Positions 22,009 to 33,400 of a DNA stretch of 64,000 bases are shown here, in pieces. Numbering within the stretch: position 1 is the first letter of the stretch; every line of letters begins with the position of its first letter. The notes under the pieces are model-generated. The model was not told the origin of the DNA. It searched no databases and saw nothing but the letters and a program-made list of their open reading frames with translations. This stretch comes from Ulva prolifera (taxonomy: Eukaryota; Chlorophyta; Ulvophyceae; Ulvales; Ulvaceae): assembly GCA_023078555.1 (NCBI GenBank), contig CM041201.1, forward strand, positions 8,253,172 through 8,317,171, read 5' to 3'. A program made the translations under genes and the position numbers.

Positions 22009-23873
22009 ATGGGGCATGCTTATAGAATAGCAGCTTCCCAGCGGGGATGCTCAACTGCATGCTCGTCCCTGCCCACGCGGAGGGCGTGCCTGTGGTCCGC
22101 TGTTTTAACAGCGTCTGCAGCCTTGTCCAAGCAAGCTGTGGCAGAGCCTGACGGAGGACCGCTGATACAAGGACAAGAGGGCGCTTCAGACATCCTGCGA
22201 TTCTCGAACAACATCAGCAAGCTCGAAGTGCGACCCCGTTCGTCGCCTGACAGCTTGTCACAGAGCTCGTTCTCTGCATCGTCATCGCCTCTGCTGGAGT
22301 CAGAGCGTGCAGAGTGTGCGCCAGGTCAAGCGAGTTTGTGCAGGAGGAAGCGTATGAAGCGTATGCACGCCGGGATTTCAAACGAGCGGTGGACAAGCTC
22401 TCGGAGCTGATCTACCAACAGCCGCAGAGCGCCCGGTGGAGCGAGATGCGAGCGCAGGTGCTGCTGGACAGCAAGAACTTTGCAGCTGCAATCATGGACT
22501 ACAACGAGGCCATGAACCGCACTCCAGGTCCGGCGCTACTGCATCACGCTGCTGCTGTGTACTTGCAGAGCTCTGCCCCACCAGAGTGCAGCATCTACCA
22601 GCCCTGCCAAGTGAGCACCACGGCATCGCCAACAGCCTCCACGCTTACGCAGGGAAGCGGTCTGTGGACCAGGCTCGGCTTCTCGCTGGCCGTGGACTGG
22701 CGCTTGAAGGGGAGGAGTCATGGCAGCTGGCCATCAACGACTACCAGCAAGCTCTCTCCGTTGCTGCAGAAGCCGGGTATGTTAGCTCACACCTCACGCA
22801 AGCCACACAGGCTGATGCACACACAGTCACCGTCCAGCGAGAGCGGGTCTCATGCACAGCCCTGCCATTGCACCGCCATGGATCGCCTGGCGAACTGCAC
22901 ATGCCAGCTTGTCCCCTGCTTCCCGCCCACCACCTCCGCAATCTCCCATACCAGCTTGTGGTGGCTTGCACACCTGACTCCGGCCTCCGCAACGCCAACG
23001 TTATTTATGCGCTGCATGAATAATAAACGGCTGCATGTCATCCTACGGAACCGCTCTTGCGTCAGGGCCCTCTGTAGTGCGCATCAGCCGTGAGCGTGGC
23101 ATCGGTAGCTATGCCAGACCCCTCGCCGCTGTAGCCACGGCACCCAGGCCCGCTGGCGGGGCAATGGCCGGCCAACACGGCCATCCAGGCCGTCTGAGAC
23201 AGCTGATCCCGCATGTCGGGTATCACAGCGGGCCTGCCTCTGACCCGTCCGCCCACACCAGATGTGTCTGTGCACCATGGACCCGGCCTCGCGAATCGGT
23301 GGCCACGTCGACTGACCGCTGCAAAGGAAACAGAACGGCCCGACTGCCAACATGCCTCCGCCTCCCCACCCCGCCCATGCATGCAGCGAATCGGAGGACC
23401 CGTTCATCGTCAACAGCATCGGCAACTGCCGCGCCTCCCTGTCGCAGTGGCCACAGGCGCGCGAGGCCTACCTCCAGGCCGCCGCGATATTTCTCGGCAG
23501 CGCGGGGTTCCGCGACGCGTCTGGCAGCTCGGCCCCGCGCGCGGCCGCGGCCGCGTTCGCGCAGTGCAACGCCGCCCTCGTGCTCGCGCAGATGGGCGAC
23601 CTCGCCGGCGCGACGCGGGAGATGGAGATCGTCACGCGGCGGCAGCTCGGGCTCGTGGACGCGCGCGCAGCCCTCGCGGCGCTGTACTACGACGCGGGGC
23701 GCGTGGAGGACGCGGAGAAGGTGTGGACGTACGCGTGCACAAACATCTCAGTCGGGTGCGTGAAGTACAAGGACGAGGAGTGGCTGGCGAGGGTTCGGCG
23801 GTGGCCGCCGGTGATGGTAGCGAAGCTCGGCCGCTTCCTGCGCCTCGAGCCGCCGGGGGCCATTGTCATGTGA
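22009..23873 (+). CDS. Plastid-targeted TPR protein
   Basis: Four exons fit without a phase break: 22009-22227, 22344-22527, 22653-22776 and 23387-23873, giving 337 residues. Donors are GTGCGA, GTCCGG and GTATGT; acceptors are GTGCAG, ACGCAG and ATGCAG. The N-terminus is bipartite: a basic Ser/Cys/Arg transit-like stretch (RIAASQRG to PTRRACLW), then a hydrophobic segment (SAVLTASAALSKQAVAEP) as in thylakoid-lumen precursors. TPR helices follow: AYEAYARRDFKRAVDKLSEL, FAAAIMDYNEAMNRTPG, ARLLAGRGLALEGEESWQLA, INDYQQAL, and DPFIVNSIGNCRASLSQW with AREAYLQAAAIF. The C-terminus (AAFAQCNAALVLAQMGD, DARAALAALYY, WTYACTNISVGCVKY and RRWPPVM) matches conserved TPR proteins of cyanobacteria and plastids as I know them. 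It is likely an assembly or scaffold factor in the plastid; the exact role is unknown. Confidence 0.82.
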
Positions 23874-24485
23874 CCGCGCTGCGCGTGCTGTGCGGCGCGG
23901 TCGTAGGTCCGAGCCGCGAGCTGCCAGGGGTCTTCGCGGTGCGATTGTTCACGGCCTTGCCGCGAGTGCGGGGGGAGGCTCCGGCAGCCGGGGGTGGGGG
24001 GGGCTTCAGGTGGCCGTACTGCGCGTGTTGTGCGGCGGGGTCGCCTGTTTGAGGCGCGAGGCGCCGGGGGTAGCAGTAGAGTTGGCGTGCACGTATCAGC
24101 CGTGAGAGCGCGGGGTGGTAGGCCGCTCGGGCGGCGGTCTGAGGCTCTGGCAGCTGGGGGCAACGGGCCCGTTGTGCTGGGCGGCCATGCTGCGGGTGCC
24201 GGGCGATGCTGATCGGGTGCGGGCCCGGGGGCCAGCCTTCGTGGAATGTAACTGTGGATGAAGAACGCGCATCCGTGGATGTGGGCCGCGGCACGAGCTC
24301 GGCGGAGGCCGGTGGGGAGGCCGGCGCTTGCGGAGCATCGGTGGACTTCTCGCATGTGTGTTCTGAGGCGCGCAGCGTGGCTGGGCGGCCTTGCATAGAC
24401 GCATGTGTGCCTACTTTCGAGGCGCTCCATGCAAGTGAGAGACAAATTGTCACATCAGGTGAGACTCGCGGGGCTCGCGCATCCG

Positions 24486-24577
24486 CGTCGAGTCGCCTTG
24501 CGGCAATTTCAGGGCTGCCATCCAGAAATCAGACCTGAACACTCCGAATTGAATTACGTGATCGGGTTGGATAACCC
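24486..24577 (-). mobile_element. ~104-bp MITE family, diverged copy
   Basis: On the minus strand it has ACCCGATCACGTAATTC, TTCTGGATGGCAGCCCTGAA and TTGCCGCAAGGCGACTCGAC, aligning with the elements at 40607-40710 and 43603-43705. Its terminal repeats are eroded. Confidence 0.6.
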
Positions 24578-24723
24578 AGCATGTGCCATGTGCGGTGGGT
24601 GTAGCGGAGTGGTGTCAGTGCAGCAGGCACGGTCACGTTGCAACGGCTTGCATTTGGGCATGGTCTGCATGAGCCAAGGAGGCTTTGCCCACTGTGCACA
24701 TGCAGCGCCGCTGCAGCCCAGAT

Positions 24724-24742
24724 GGGGGGGGGGGGGGGGGGG
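24724..24742. repeat. Poly-G tract (19 G)
   Basis: Homopolymer run; length may be unreliable in an assembly. Confidence 0.9.
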
Positions 24743-27589
24743 CATGATGCAGGGGCATCGGGCTGGCGGCTGCATGGCAAGGCAGTTTACGGATGTGCCG
24801 AGTGCACTCCTACCACGGCGCCGGTCAAGGATGAATGATGGGGCCCCATCATGGGGGAGCGAGGTGTGCTTGTGCGGGTGTCAGGCAAGGCTTCCCATGC
24901 CCCGATTTGCTGTATGGCTGCGGATTTAGGTCTAGTTTGCACGATCGATCGGGAGTCCGTGTTGTGTAGGTGCGTCTCGCAGCTGGGCCTGGGCACTGGA
25001 GGCTGCCGTGGTGAGGGGCACAGCAAGTAGCTCAGTTCATGTAACATTTTCCTTTCACAGGTTGGTCCGCAGCATGAACCTTTCCATTCCGGGACGGCCT
25101 TGGGGACTCGGGGCACATTGGTGACAGTGTCCCAAGGGGCTGTCTCTAGCGATGATCTATTTTGCCTCACCAAGTCGCAGTGACCCGAGTGGCAGTGCGC
25201 AGCAGCTTGCACGTTTGTGGCAGGAGCACCGTTGCTGCTAGCCAATGGACCCGAGGCCAAGGTATGGGGCTGAAGCCGCACCTCCCAATATAAACGCGCT
25301 TAAATTTTGATGCCACAAACGAAGTCGTAGCTGGACTCCGTGGAGCTGCCAGATACCGCTGGTGAGTGCGGTGTGGAAGCCACGATGGCTGGGAGGAAAC
25401 GTAGCTTTCGCATCGCGCCTGCATTGCGAAATCTACCACCGTGTGTATGGCCTCATTGGACAGATGTCTGAACTGATCGTGCATCCGTGGTGGGATTCGT
25501 CAGGCGCAGCTTCGCCGTGTGTGTGCAAACAGGTCGATCCTGGTTGGACCGATTCGCTGCTGCAGGGCCTGGCCATGACCGCGGTGGATGGCAAACTACA
25601 GACCGTGGGATCATCCCACGTATATCGTGAATCCAGTGAGCTGCAAGTCCGCATCACACGCACCGCTGTGCGCCAAGACTTCTCGATTAGAAGCCGAGAC
25701 CAGGACGCAGCAGCGCACGTTAGCGAACGCTGAGATGGCTTAAAAATCGCCAAGACCATAAAGCTGAATTTTTGTGCTGAACATTGGCTTGTCCAGTTGG
25801 GACATTGGCCTGTGCTTGGCACGAAGAGACGTACAGTGCGACGAAGCTGCGCTCTAGCTCAGTCCACTAGACACACAACGCACTGGCGGCGAACGAGCTA
25901 TGATGTCCACGGCCCTGAATGTCGTCACAAATTACATACTCCACACTGATGAAGCCCAGAGGATCCGCGACCAGCGTTTGGCGTTGGCAGTGGAGACGCC
26001 GATCCATCAATTTGATGCTGTTCGTTGATGGCGCCAATCGAGGCGGCGACGTTGGCGCAGATCGTCAGAGGTCGAACAACTGACAATATGTGCATGCGTT
26101 GACGAGGACTTGCGATCACTGATGCTGCCCGTGCACTGTCATCTGCCACTTGCGCGTATGTCAATGGTCGCTCCCCTGTATAACGCGGTTGTTATGCGCT
26201 GGTAAGGAGCGCCATTCACTGAGGCTGCATAACTGGCGAGGCTGACCCGCCGTGCCAGCTTCACACCACAGAGTTCAAAGCAGCTCGCCAATCGCAGTAA
26301 TTTCCGTCCTCTCGACATTCTTATCTGTGTTCTGCCCCCCGTTTTGCGAAGGCGTTTGGCTGTGCTGGTGCTGCCTGGTTCATTGATACACTCAGAAACT
26401 CATCAAGGCCAGTGCTCTTTCATAATTAGCAATGAGTGGTGCGCGCTCTGTCTGGTTACGATGATAATGGCCCGTGCCAAGGCGATATTTCATGTGCGTG
26501 TGGACCCGTTGCATTCTTCGGCGCAGTTTCGGACGGACACGCGTATGTGATGTCATTGAAGTCAAGTCTGCTATATGTGGAGTCTGCCATTCTGATCAAA
26601 GGGTGTCCGAGGCGGCCCCATTATTCTTTGTTGCCTCGCGTGACAAGGATCGACGACGGCTCCTTGCCCCATAATCATGACCTCGCGACCACGTTGAGCG
26701 CTAAATCTAGAGGTTTCATCGTGAATTTCCCAATCCCGGTGTTGTCATTTGCTCTCCATGCGTGAGCGTCATTCCCGCCTACCAAGTGCCAGGCGGTGCT
26801 GTGCCGATGATGACCCCAGAATGCCTTCCAGTCGGGCCACATCAGGCGTAGAATGTTATATATGTCAGTCTGTGCCGAAGGATGTTGGTATACATGGAAT
26901 TTCGCGCGTCGTCCCGCACTACTGACACGGCAGGTCGGGGGGCAACTTTTGCGAACAACGCATCCAGAGACGCTATTCACGTGTGAGGTGATATATATAT
27001 ATTGCGTTCATGTACATCGATGTTGCCCTAATCTTTTCCCGGGCGGCATTCTGCATGGACGCCTTCTCTCCTGTTGCCTCGCAATCTTCTCAACGGCCGC
27101 ATGCACAGATGTTAGCGCCCTTCATGTCGGTCAGATCTGAGGGTCATAGGCCTTCACTTCAGAATCGCCATCGCTCGAGCCACTCAACCCGTCGTGTCTG
27201 AAGCACAAGGCGACGTCGACCCAACCGGTGAATCTGCACACGTGCACCCTCTCTCGACGTCTTCGCCTCAGTCCAGCCGTAGAGTTGGAGCATAGCGCAC
27301 GTTCACACATGACGTTTTTCTCACTGCAAATCTAGGTCATCTCGAGTTGGCTTGGCTGGGCATCGGTCCGTACGCCACCGCTAGACACCGTGACTCAGCT
27401 CTGAAATCGTGACCAGCGTTCAGGCCGCGCCACGCCATGGGTACTGAGCGTTCATTTGCGCTGTTGGTATCCCAGAAAGACGGCTATCGGTCACAGCTTT
27501 TACGAGCCTTTCAATCTCTGCAATCACTGCTTTCATCAGCGTCCAGCACACGCACGTTGGCCTGCGCTCATGCTTTGGATCGCTTGCAG

Positions 27590-28254
27590 GATCGCTCCAG
27601 AGCGCTGAGAGCTGGGCGGCACTCAACACTCAGGAAGCCCCGGCCCTCGTCACTGCTGCCGCGCGGCTTCTCGCGGAGGTCGCGGAGCATGAGCGCCGGC
27701 GGAAGCGACCCGCCTCGCCCGCTCCCTCTCCCTCCCCGGACCCCTCCTGGCACCTCTCCCAGCAGGAGTATGAGTCCGTGGTCGCCTGCGCAGAGGCCGC
27801 TGCAGAGCGCAAGTCCGCGCATGAGGTGTGGCGGATGTGCCGCGACGAGGCGGACGACGCGCGCGACGCGTACGCGGCCGCCGAGGCCGACCTGCAATCT
27901 AAAGAGGAGCACGTGGAGTGGTGTGAGCGGCGCGCGGCAGAGCTCGCGTGGCCGCGCAGCCCGGCCAAGTGCCGCCGCAAGGGCCGCCGGTTCGACCCGG
28001 CGGCCGCGAAGGCACAGCGCGAGCGGCTGCTCGCAACGGCGCGGCGCGGCCGCGCGGCACTCGCGACCGGCGGCCTCGCGGCGCGAGACCTCCTCATCAC
28101 CGACGACGTCGCGCAGCTCAATGCGTGGCAGGCACGGCAGGCGCTAAAGCGCGCGGAGCGCGAGTTCCAGACTGCGCTGTCGGCACTGCCGGCGCCGACG
28201 CGGCGGCGTGCCGTCGACGTGGGGCTCCTGTGCGCTCGCGACTGCGAGATGTGA
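27590..28254 (+). CDS. WPRSP/KCRRKG coiled-coil family protein, member 2 (5' exon uncertain)
   Basis: The exon follows a CTTGCAG acceptor (ends 27589, phase 1, as in the 6125 paralog) and stays open to TGA at 28252. Landmarks shared in order with the paralog are EAPALVTAAARLLAEV, a Ser/Pro linker (27709-27745), EYESVVACAEAAAE, the long charged helix with CRDEADDARDAYAAAEADL, AWPRSPAKCRRKGRRF, and LLITDDVAQLNAWQARQALK ending ALPAPTRRRAV. At the point where the paralog has its GTGAGT donor this gene has GTGAGC overlapping the stop, so the last exon was either lost or is spliced here as well. A minimal first exon (ATGG before GTACTGAG at 27437-27440) would match phase but is speculative. Very GC-rich; no known domain; likely helical and basic. 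Confidence 0.68.
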
Positions 28255-28994
28255 GCGGTCCGCGGTGCGGCGGCGGGCGCCGGGGCCTTCACAGCGGTCG
28301 GCGGCGTGAATAAGGTGGGGTGGGGTGATGCGGGCGATGCGCCCGCGGATGAGATGGGAGGGTGATGTGTGTGAGAGGCAGGCGGGGTCGTGCGCGGGGC
28401 GGATGTGGTGGGGCCACCGGCACGCGCCCCAGGTGCAGAGGTGGAGGGCTGCGACTGGGGCGCGGGGCCAGGTCATGGATGCCGGCAGCTGGCGCTGGCG
28501 GCGACGCGGCTGTGTTGAGGTGCATGGTTTCTTTTCAGGCTTGCGGAGCGCAAGAGGAGGCGCCTCTTGTGCGCGTGAGCCGCGCTTTCGTGTATAGATC
28601 GCCCAGTCCCTGGTTTGATGCGATCTGTTGTGCTGTGGGTATCTACTGCGTAATTATGACACCGGCGGACGGCAACACGCCAGAGTGGGTGTGTTGGAGC
28701 TCCAGGCTGTGTAAGAATTGCTGGGAGGGTCGGCGGCGAGCCCCTCTGGCTGGCTGAGTTGCTGTTCATCAGAGGCTGATCGTGAGCTTTTGTGCATGCG
28801 GTCGGGCTCCGGCAGTCGCCGCAGGGATCACCACGCATGGAAGCCACCACAACCTTCTCAGCGTCTGGACGTGCTTGTGGCTTGCAGTGGCCTCTGGTGC
28901 GCACAGATGTGTGTGGCCAGCGTGCAGGTCGACAGCTCACAAAAGCTACGATGCCATCATGAAACGAATGGCCCCATTCGCTTATCTAACTATA

Positions 28995-29218
28995 GTTACT
29001 ATACATGCATTTACAACAGATAGAGGCCGGGCATGAAGCCGGTGCTCGGAATGCACTCGCAAACCCACTTAGTCATGGCCCTAGGCCGGGCACGAGCTCG
29101 CACCACCGCCCTACTGGCAGTACCTGCCGAAGATTGAAGCCCCGCACGGAGCACATGAGCACTCTCTTGGCACAACGCCACACTCGACCAGCGCAAAGCA
29201 TTCGTCACAAACACACCA
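28995..29218 (-). mobile_element. Non-LTR retrotransposon 3' end, copy 2
   Basis: Same block as the 20323 copy (minus strand: NALRWSSVALCQESAHVLRA, WVCECIPSTGFMPGL) ending in the AGGCCGGGCAT / TTTACAACAGATAG junction. It is about 220 bp, truncated at its 5' end, and immediately followed by copy 3. Confidence 0.65.
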
Positions 29219-29223
29219 TTGAT

Positions 29224-29690
29224 ATGTATGTAGTTGCAAAGGACAGCGGCTGGGCACGCAACTGGATCTCGGAATCCACTTGCGGATATGTATTTGGGTA
29301 CTAGGGACAGAGGCCGGGCATGAAGCCGGTGCTCGGAATGTACTCGCAAACCCACTTATTCATGGCACTGGGCCGGGCACGAGCGCGTACCACAGCCCTG
29401 CCGGTGATTCCAGCCAAAGATTGAAGCCCTGCACGGAGCACATACGCATTCCCTTTGCACAACGCCACACTCAACCGCCGCAAAGCATTCGTCTCAAACA
29501 CACCACACCGAGATGCAACCTCCGCCAATCGATTCAAGTGATCCATAGCAGGCTGTCCCAAGCGACCCTGCGTCTCGTGCAACAACGGCACAAAATCCCT
29601 GCCGGATTTGTATGTATGCATGATGCACTGTGCAAACTGCACGCGGTACACAGGAACCTGCCTCACAATTCACACCCGCATCATCAAGCG
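29224..29690 (-). mobile_element. Non-LTR retrotransposon 3' end, copy 3 (longest)
   Basis: A frame of about 120 residues on the minus strand (29301-29666) contains SGRDFVPLLHETQGRLGQPA, MDHLNRLAEVA, NALRRLSVALCKGNAYVLRA and ends WVCEYIPSTGFMPGL. This resembles the C-terminal end of reverse-transcriptase polyproteins from algal/plant LINE-type elements. A short duplicate of the terminal GGACAG-GGCxGGGCAxG end (29224-29270) sits beside it. Confidence 0.65.
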
Positions 29691-30450
29691 GCGAGGCCGC
29701 CCATCCGGCTGGAGCAGACCCCTCTTCACATAGTCACAACATAGCACCCGTACAGCGGGTGTGTGCTGTCCCTGCAAGGCACTCCTGCTGGACTGACCAT
29801 CGTGGGGACTCGTCGTGCAGGCAGGGAAGCATCCGAGCATGGTGTACCAGTTTAATGCGCTGCTGCAGCTGTGCGGCTCTTGGACGTGCGTGGGCACTGA
29901 CAACCGAACATGCTGCCGTGAAGTGCAGCTCGGAGTAAGTGATCATCTCTTGTTCTACATGCATCTTTGCTGTAGCTGCGCATTTTCGTTGCACGCTTGA
30001 GCTTCATTCACGCGACAGTGACATTCGCTGCCTCGTCGCCCTTGCACGTCCCGTTGATCTGTATCTCGAGATACGTGTGCCATGCGCCTGGGCCATGGCT
30101 GGATCAGCCAGCACATTTGAGCCGGGCCATCGGACACGTACGCCTCAGGTGCTCAACCTGCTCGGCAGGAGGGGGGATGTCTGGCGATCACAGCTCGACG
30201 CATGTTATGGAATGGCAATTTCCGTGGCTAATAGTGTGTTTGTATCGGTCGGGGGCAGTCCGCAGCCCGCCAAGCCTGCGTTTTATGAGACGGCACAAAG
30301 CTGAGTAAGGGCGATCTGTCCAACCGGGATGTACTGTCGCAACTCATGCTCTCATGAAGCTCATCAACAGAGCGTCCAATCGCTATCGTAATTCATCGTG
30401 TTTCTTTTCGCACCCACCATCGCGGAGTGCAAACTGCCACCGTACTTCCC

Positions 30451-33400
30451 ATGGGGAACATTCTGAGCCTCTGCATTGGTCCGTCAGATTTTACAACAAG
30501 TGCTGATGATTGGAAGAACTGGGATGGCCACCCGGCTGCCAGGCATTACTTGGTGGGGAAGCAGCTTGGTTCCGGGGGATTCTCCGAGGTGCAGCTGCAT
30601 TCAGCTTGTTGGAACCGTTGCCATATTGCCCTGGACATGCATTGCAAATGTCCATTATGCCATGTACGCTGCATGCGTGGAGCAGTTTCCACACGACCAA
30701 ACGCAGCGCATGCTGTGGCCATGGCATGTACGTTTGTCTGCAGGTCTACCTGGCCAAGCGAAAGCCTATCCTGTTCGACGGCGAAGAAGTTGCACTGAAG
30801 GTTATATTTCTGGGGTGTGTGAGCTCCGTTGATGACTGTCTTGCTGCCATGTTACGTTGCTACGACTTCACTGTGAAGGATGTGCCCAGAGATATGCCTG
30901 CACTCACAGAAGCACAGGCCACTCACTGCAGTCGACAGCGCGTCTCTAGGACACCAATGTCCTGCACTCTGCTCTTGTGCCTGTCGCTGCATGTATATGT
31001 CTCAGTGCTGTGTGTCGTCACTCCAGTTGCTCGATGGTGCCAGTCAGCAGAATCGCACTGCCCGCACCATGTTCCCTCATCAGGCCCGAGTGTGCAGGAA
31101 TCCCCAGCTAGCTGAGGGAGCCAAGGAGCTACTGAAAGCAGGTAGGCGTCTGATTCATATCATCACGCTCCTTTCACTGCTGCAGTGTGCGTGCACAACC
31201 GCTCAACAGCAGCAGCACACCCGGCAACCAAACGTTGCACCTTCGAGCCCCTTCCCTGCAGCCTGTGGCATCAGATCGCCTGCAAAAATGCTCAACTGGG
31301 CATGCTGTTGAAGTTATGCAACTATGAGCGGAGCGTCGCTGAGTCCAGCTGGGTATCAGCCAACTCAGGCAGCCATCACCCAGCACAGCTGGACTTCAGC
31401 ACACGCACAGCAGGACCTCCTGTGCCTGAAGCCCCATTCGCCAGAGCCACGAACACCACGCACCTGCAGCCGTCCCATCACACATACACACACCTCTCAA
31501 CGCCTGCGTATTTCCCCTCTGCCAGAGGCCACCACCACAAGCGCCACGCATGCATCCTTACATGCAGCCCTCCCACGGCACACACCGAGGCAGAACCGTG
31601 GCGCAGCAAAGCACCACAAACACATCGCTTCATGCACCCACTGGTGCGATACGCCATCGCCGCACGCCACCACATCGCTTCATGCACCCACTGGTGCGAT
31701 ACGCCATCGCCGCACGCCACCACATCTCCGCCGCATCGCAGTCGCACGAAAGCAAACCGCCGCTGCGACCACCGCCACATGCCGTGCAGAGGCGACGGTG
31801 CTCAAGCGGCTGCACCACCCCCATGTCGTGGACGTGCGGCGGACGTACCTGTGGCCACGGAAGCAGATCCTCGTCATCGAGGAGGAGATGCTGCGTGGCC
31901 AGGACCTCCTGACCGCCGCCGCCGAGGCGATCACGGACCACGGCTTCAACATGACCGAGTCCTTCGCTGCCCGGGTGCCGCCCCCGCCTCCCCTCTGCTG
32001 CGTGAACGCGCCGCTGCTGCGGATCGCCCGCCTGGTGCCGGCGCGCCGCGCCCCCCAGCTTGTTTATTTCCGTGGGTGCAACGCTGCTGGGGGAGTCTGC
32101 GCCGGACATATGTGCATGCATGAAGTGCTTCCGGCGTGCGTCGCGCTGCCGGCGGCCGCTGCGGCCCGCCTGCTGTGGAATGAGCGCGGTGCATGAAACA
32201 CATCACAACGTGATGCGGTCAGCCTTACAGCAACGCATGCAGCTCATGCATGCTGACCCCATCTATAGAGAAAACTGGCCTGCTTAGACAATTTCCGCGC
32301 CGGTGCAGGCGATCCGGCAGGTGCTGGAGGTGTTGGCGTATCTGCACTCGCGCAGGGTGCTGCACCGGGATGTCAAGGCGGAGAACCTGCGGCTGACGCG
32401 GCCGACGCGGGAGTGGGTCGCAGACATGAGCCGCTTCCACATCAAACTGATAGATTTCGGGCTGTCGTGCGTGCTGGGGGACGTCCCGGAGGCGGGCTGG
32501 CTCGGCACGCCGGGCTACGTCGCGCCGGAGGTGATCGACTGCCAGCCACACACCCCGGCGATGGACCTGTTCTCTGCTGGCGTGATCCTCTTCATCCTAC
32601 TCACGGGTGCGTGTGCCTCGTGACATTGTTTGGCTTGAGTTTGGTGTTGCTGTGGCCGTGCGGTGGGTCTCTGTTGCTGCTGTGTCAAAGCGACGCATGC
32701 TTGTGTAGAACAGCGGCGATTGCCTCGATCTGGTTCGCCTGGTGGAGCCCAGCCACTGCATCGAAACGTCGTCGGTGCACCGCAGGCGATGTCAGGTGCA
32801 TACATCCGTTGTTCAGCCGCATTTTCCCGGGACTGTCTCTTGTGTTGGTCCATGCATGGACACGTGACGGCGTGGTGGCGGCTGAGCAGGCATGAAGCCG
32901 GTGGACAACGAGGACGCGCTGAAGCTGTCGTACAGCCACCTCGAGGCTGCGGAGTACCCCAACATGGTGGGCAACGCGCGCTGGGACGCGGTCTCGAGCA
33001 AGGCGCAGTCGCTCGTGCTGGCGCTGATGGAGCGCGACCCCCGCAAGCGCCTCTCGGCGCCTCAGGCACGCCCCGCACCCCCCGCGCGCCCTGCGTTGCT
33101 GCAGCTGAGCTGATGGATCAGGTCGGACGTGATCAGATTTTTGGGTTAGCATCGGCCGGAGCGGCAGGATTTGTGGGCCTGGGCGCTGGGAGTGCCGAGT
33201 AGCTGGCATGCCTCGTTTTGTCGCGAGGTGGTGCCGGGGAACGGGGATGCGGTATTTGTAGGTGAGGCCGACAGCTCAATAGCGGATGTCCTGCGTGCTG
33301 CGCTGTGGTATGGGTAACCGCGGCAGTGCATGCAGGCGCTAGAGCATCCCTTCCTGAAAAAGGGCGGGAAGGTGCCCGACGCAGCGGTTGCGGCCCTCGC

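Larger units (their letters stand above)
23874..27589. other. Gene-poor stretch
   Basis: Directly after the TPR stop, 23866-24110 holds two degenerate ~125-bp GC-rich repeats (GCGCTGCGCGTGCTGTGCGG and CTGCGCGTGTTGTGCGG). A MITE-like element lies at 24486-24577 and a 19-G tract at 24724-24742. Frames at 25362-25733 (plus) and 25433-25822 (minus) overlap and neither has a recognisable domain. The region 26000-27430 shows nothing I can support. A short first exon of the next gene may lie near 27437 (ATGG followed by GTACTGAG). Confidence 0.4.
28255..30450. other. Intergenic with retroelement debris
   Basis: Apart from the LINE fragments at 28995-29218 and 29224-29690 nothing coding is supported. 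The last few hundred bases are the presumed promoter and 5'UTR of the kinase gene. Confidence 0.45.

Noticed and set aside
27437-28147. 236-residue plus-strand frame starting at an ATG
   Set aside because: Past 27590 it is out of frame with the paralog-conserved WPRSP/KCRRKG frame; only its first bases might serve as a short first exon.
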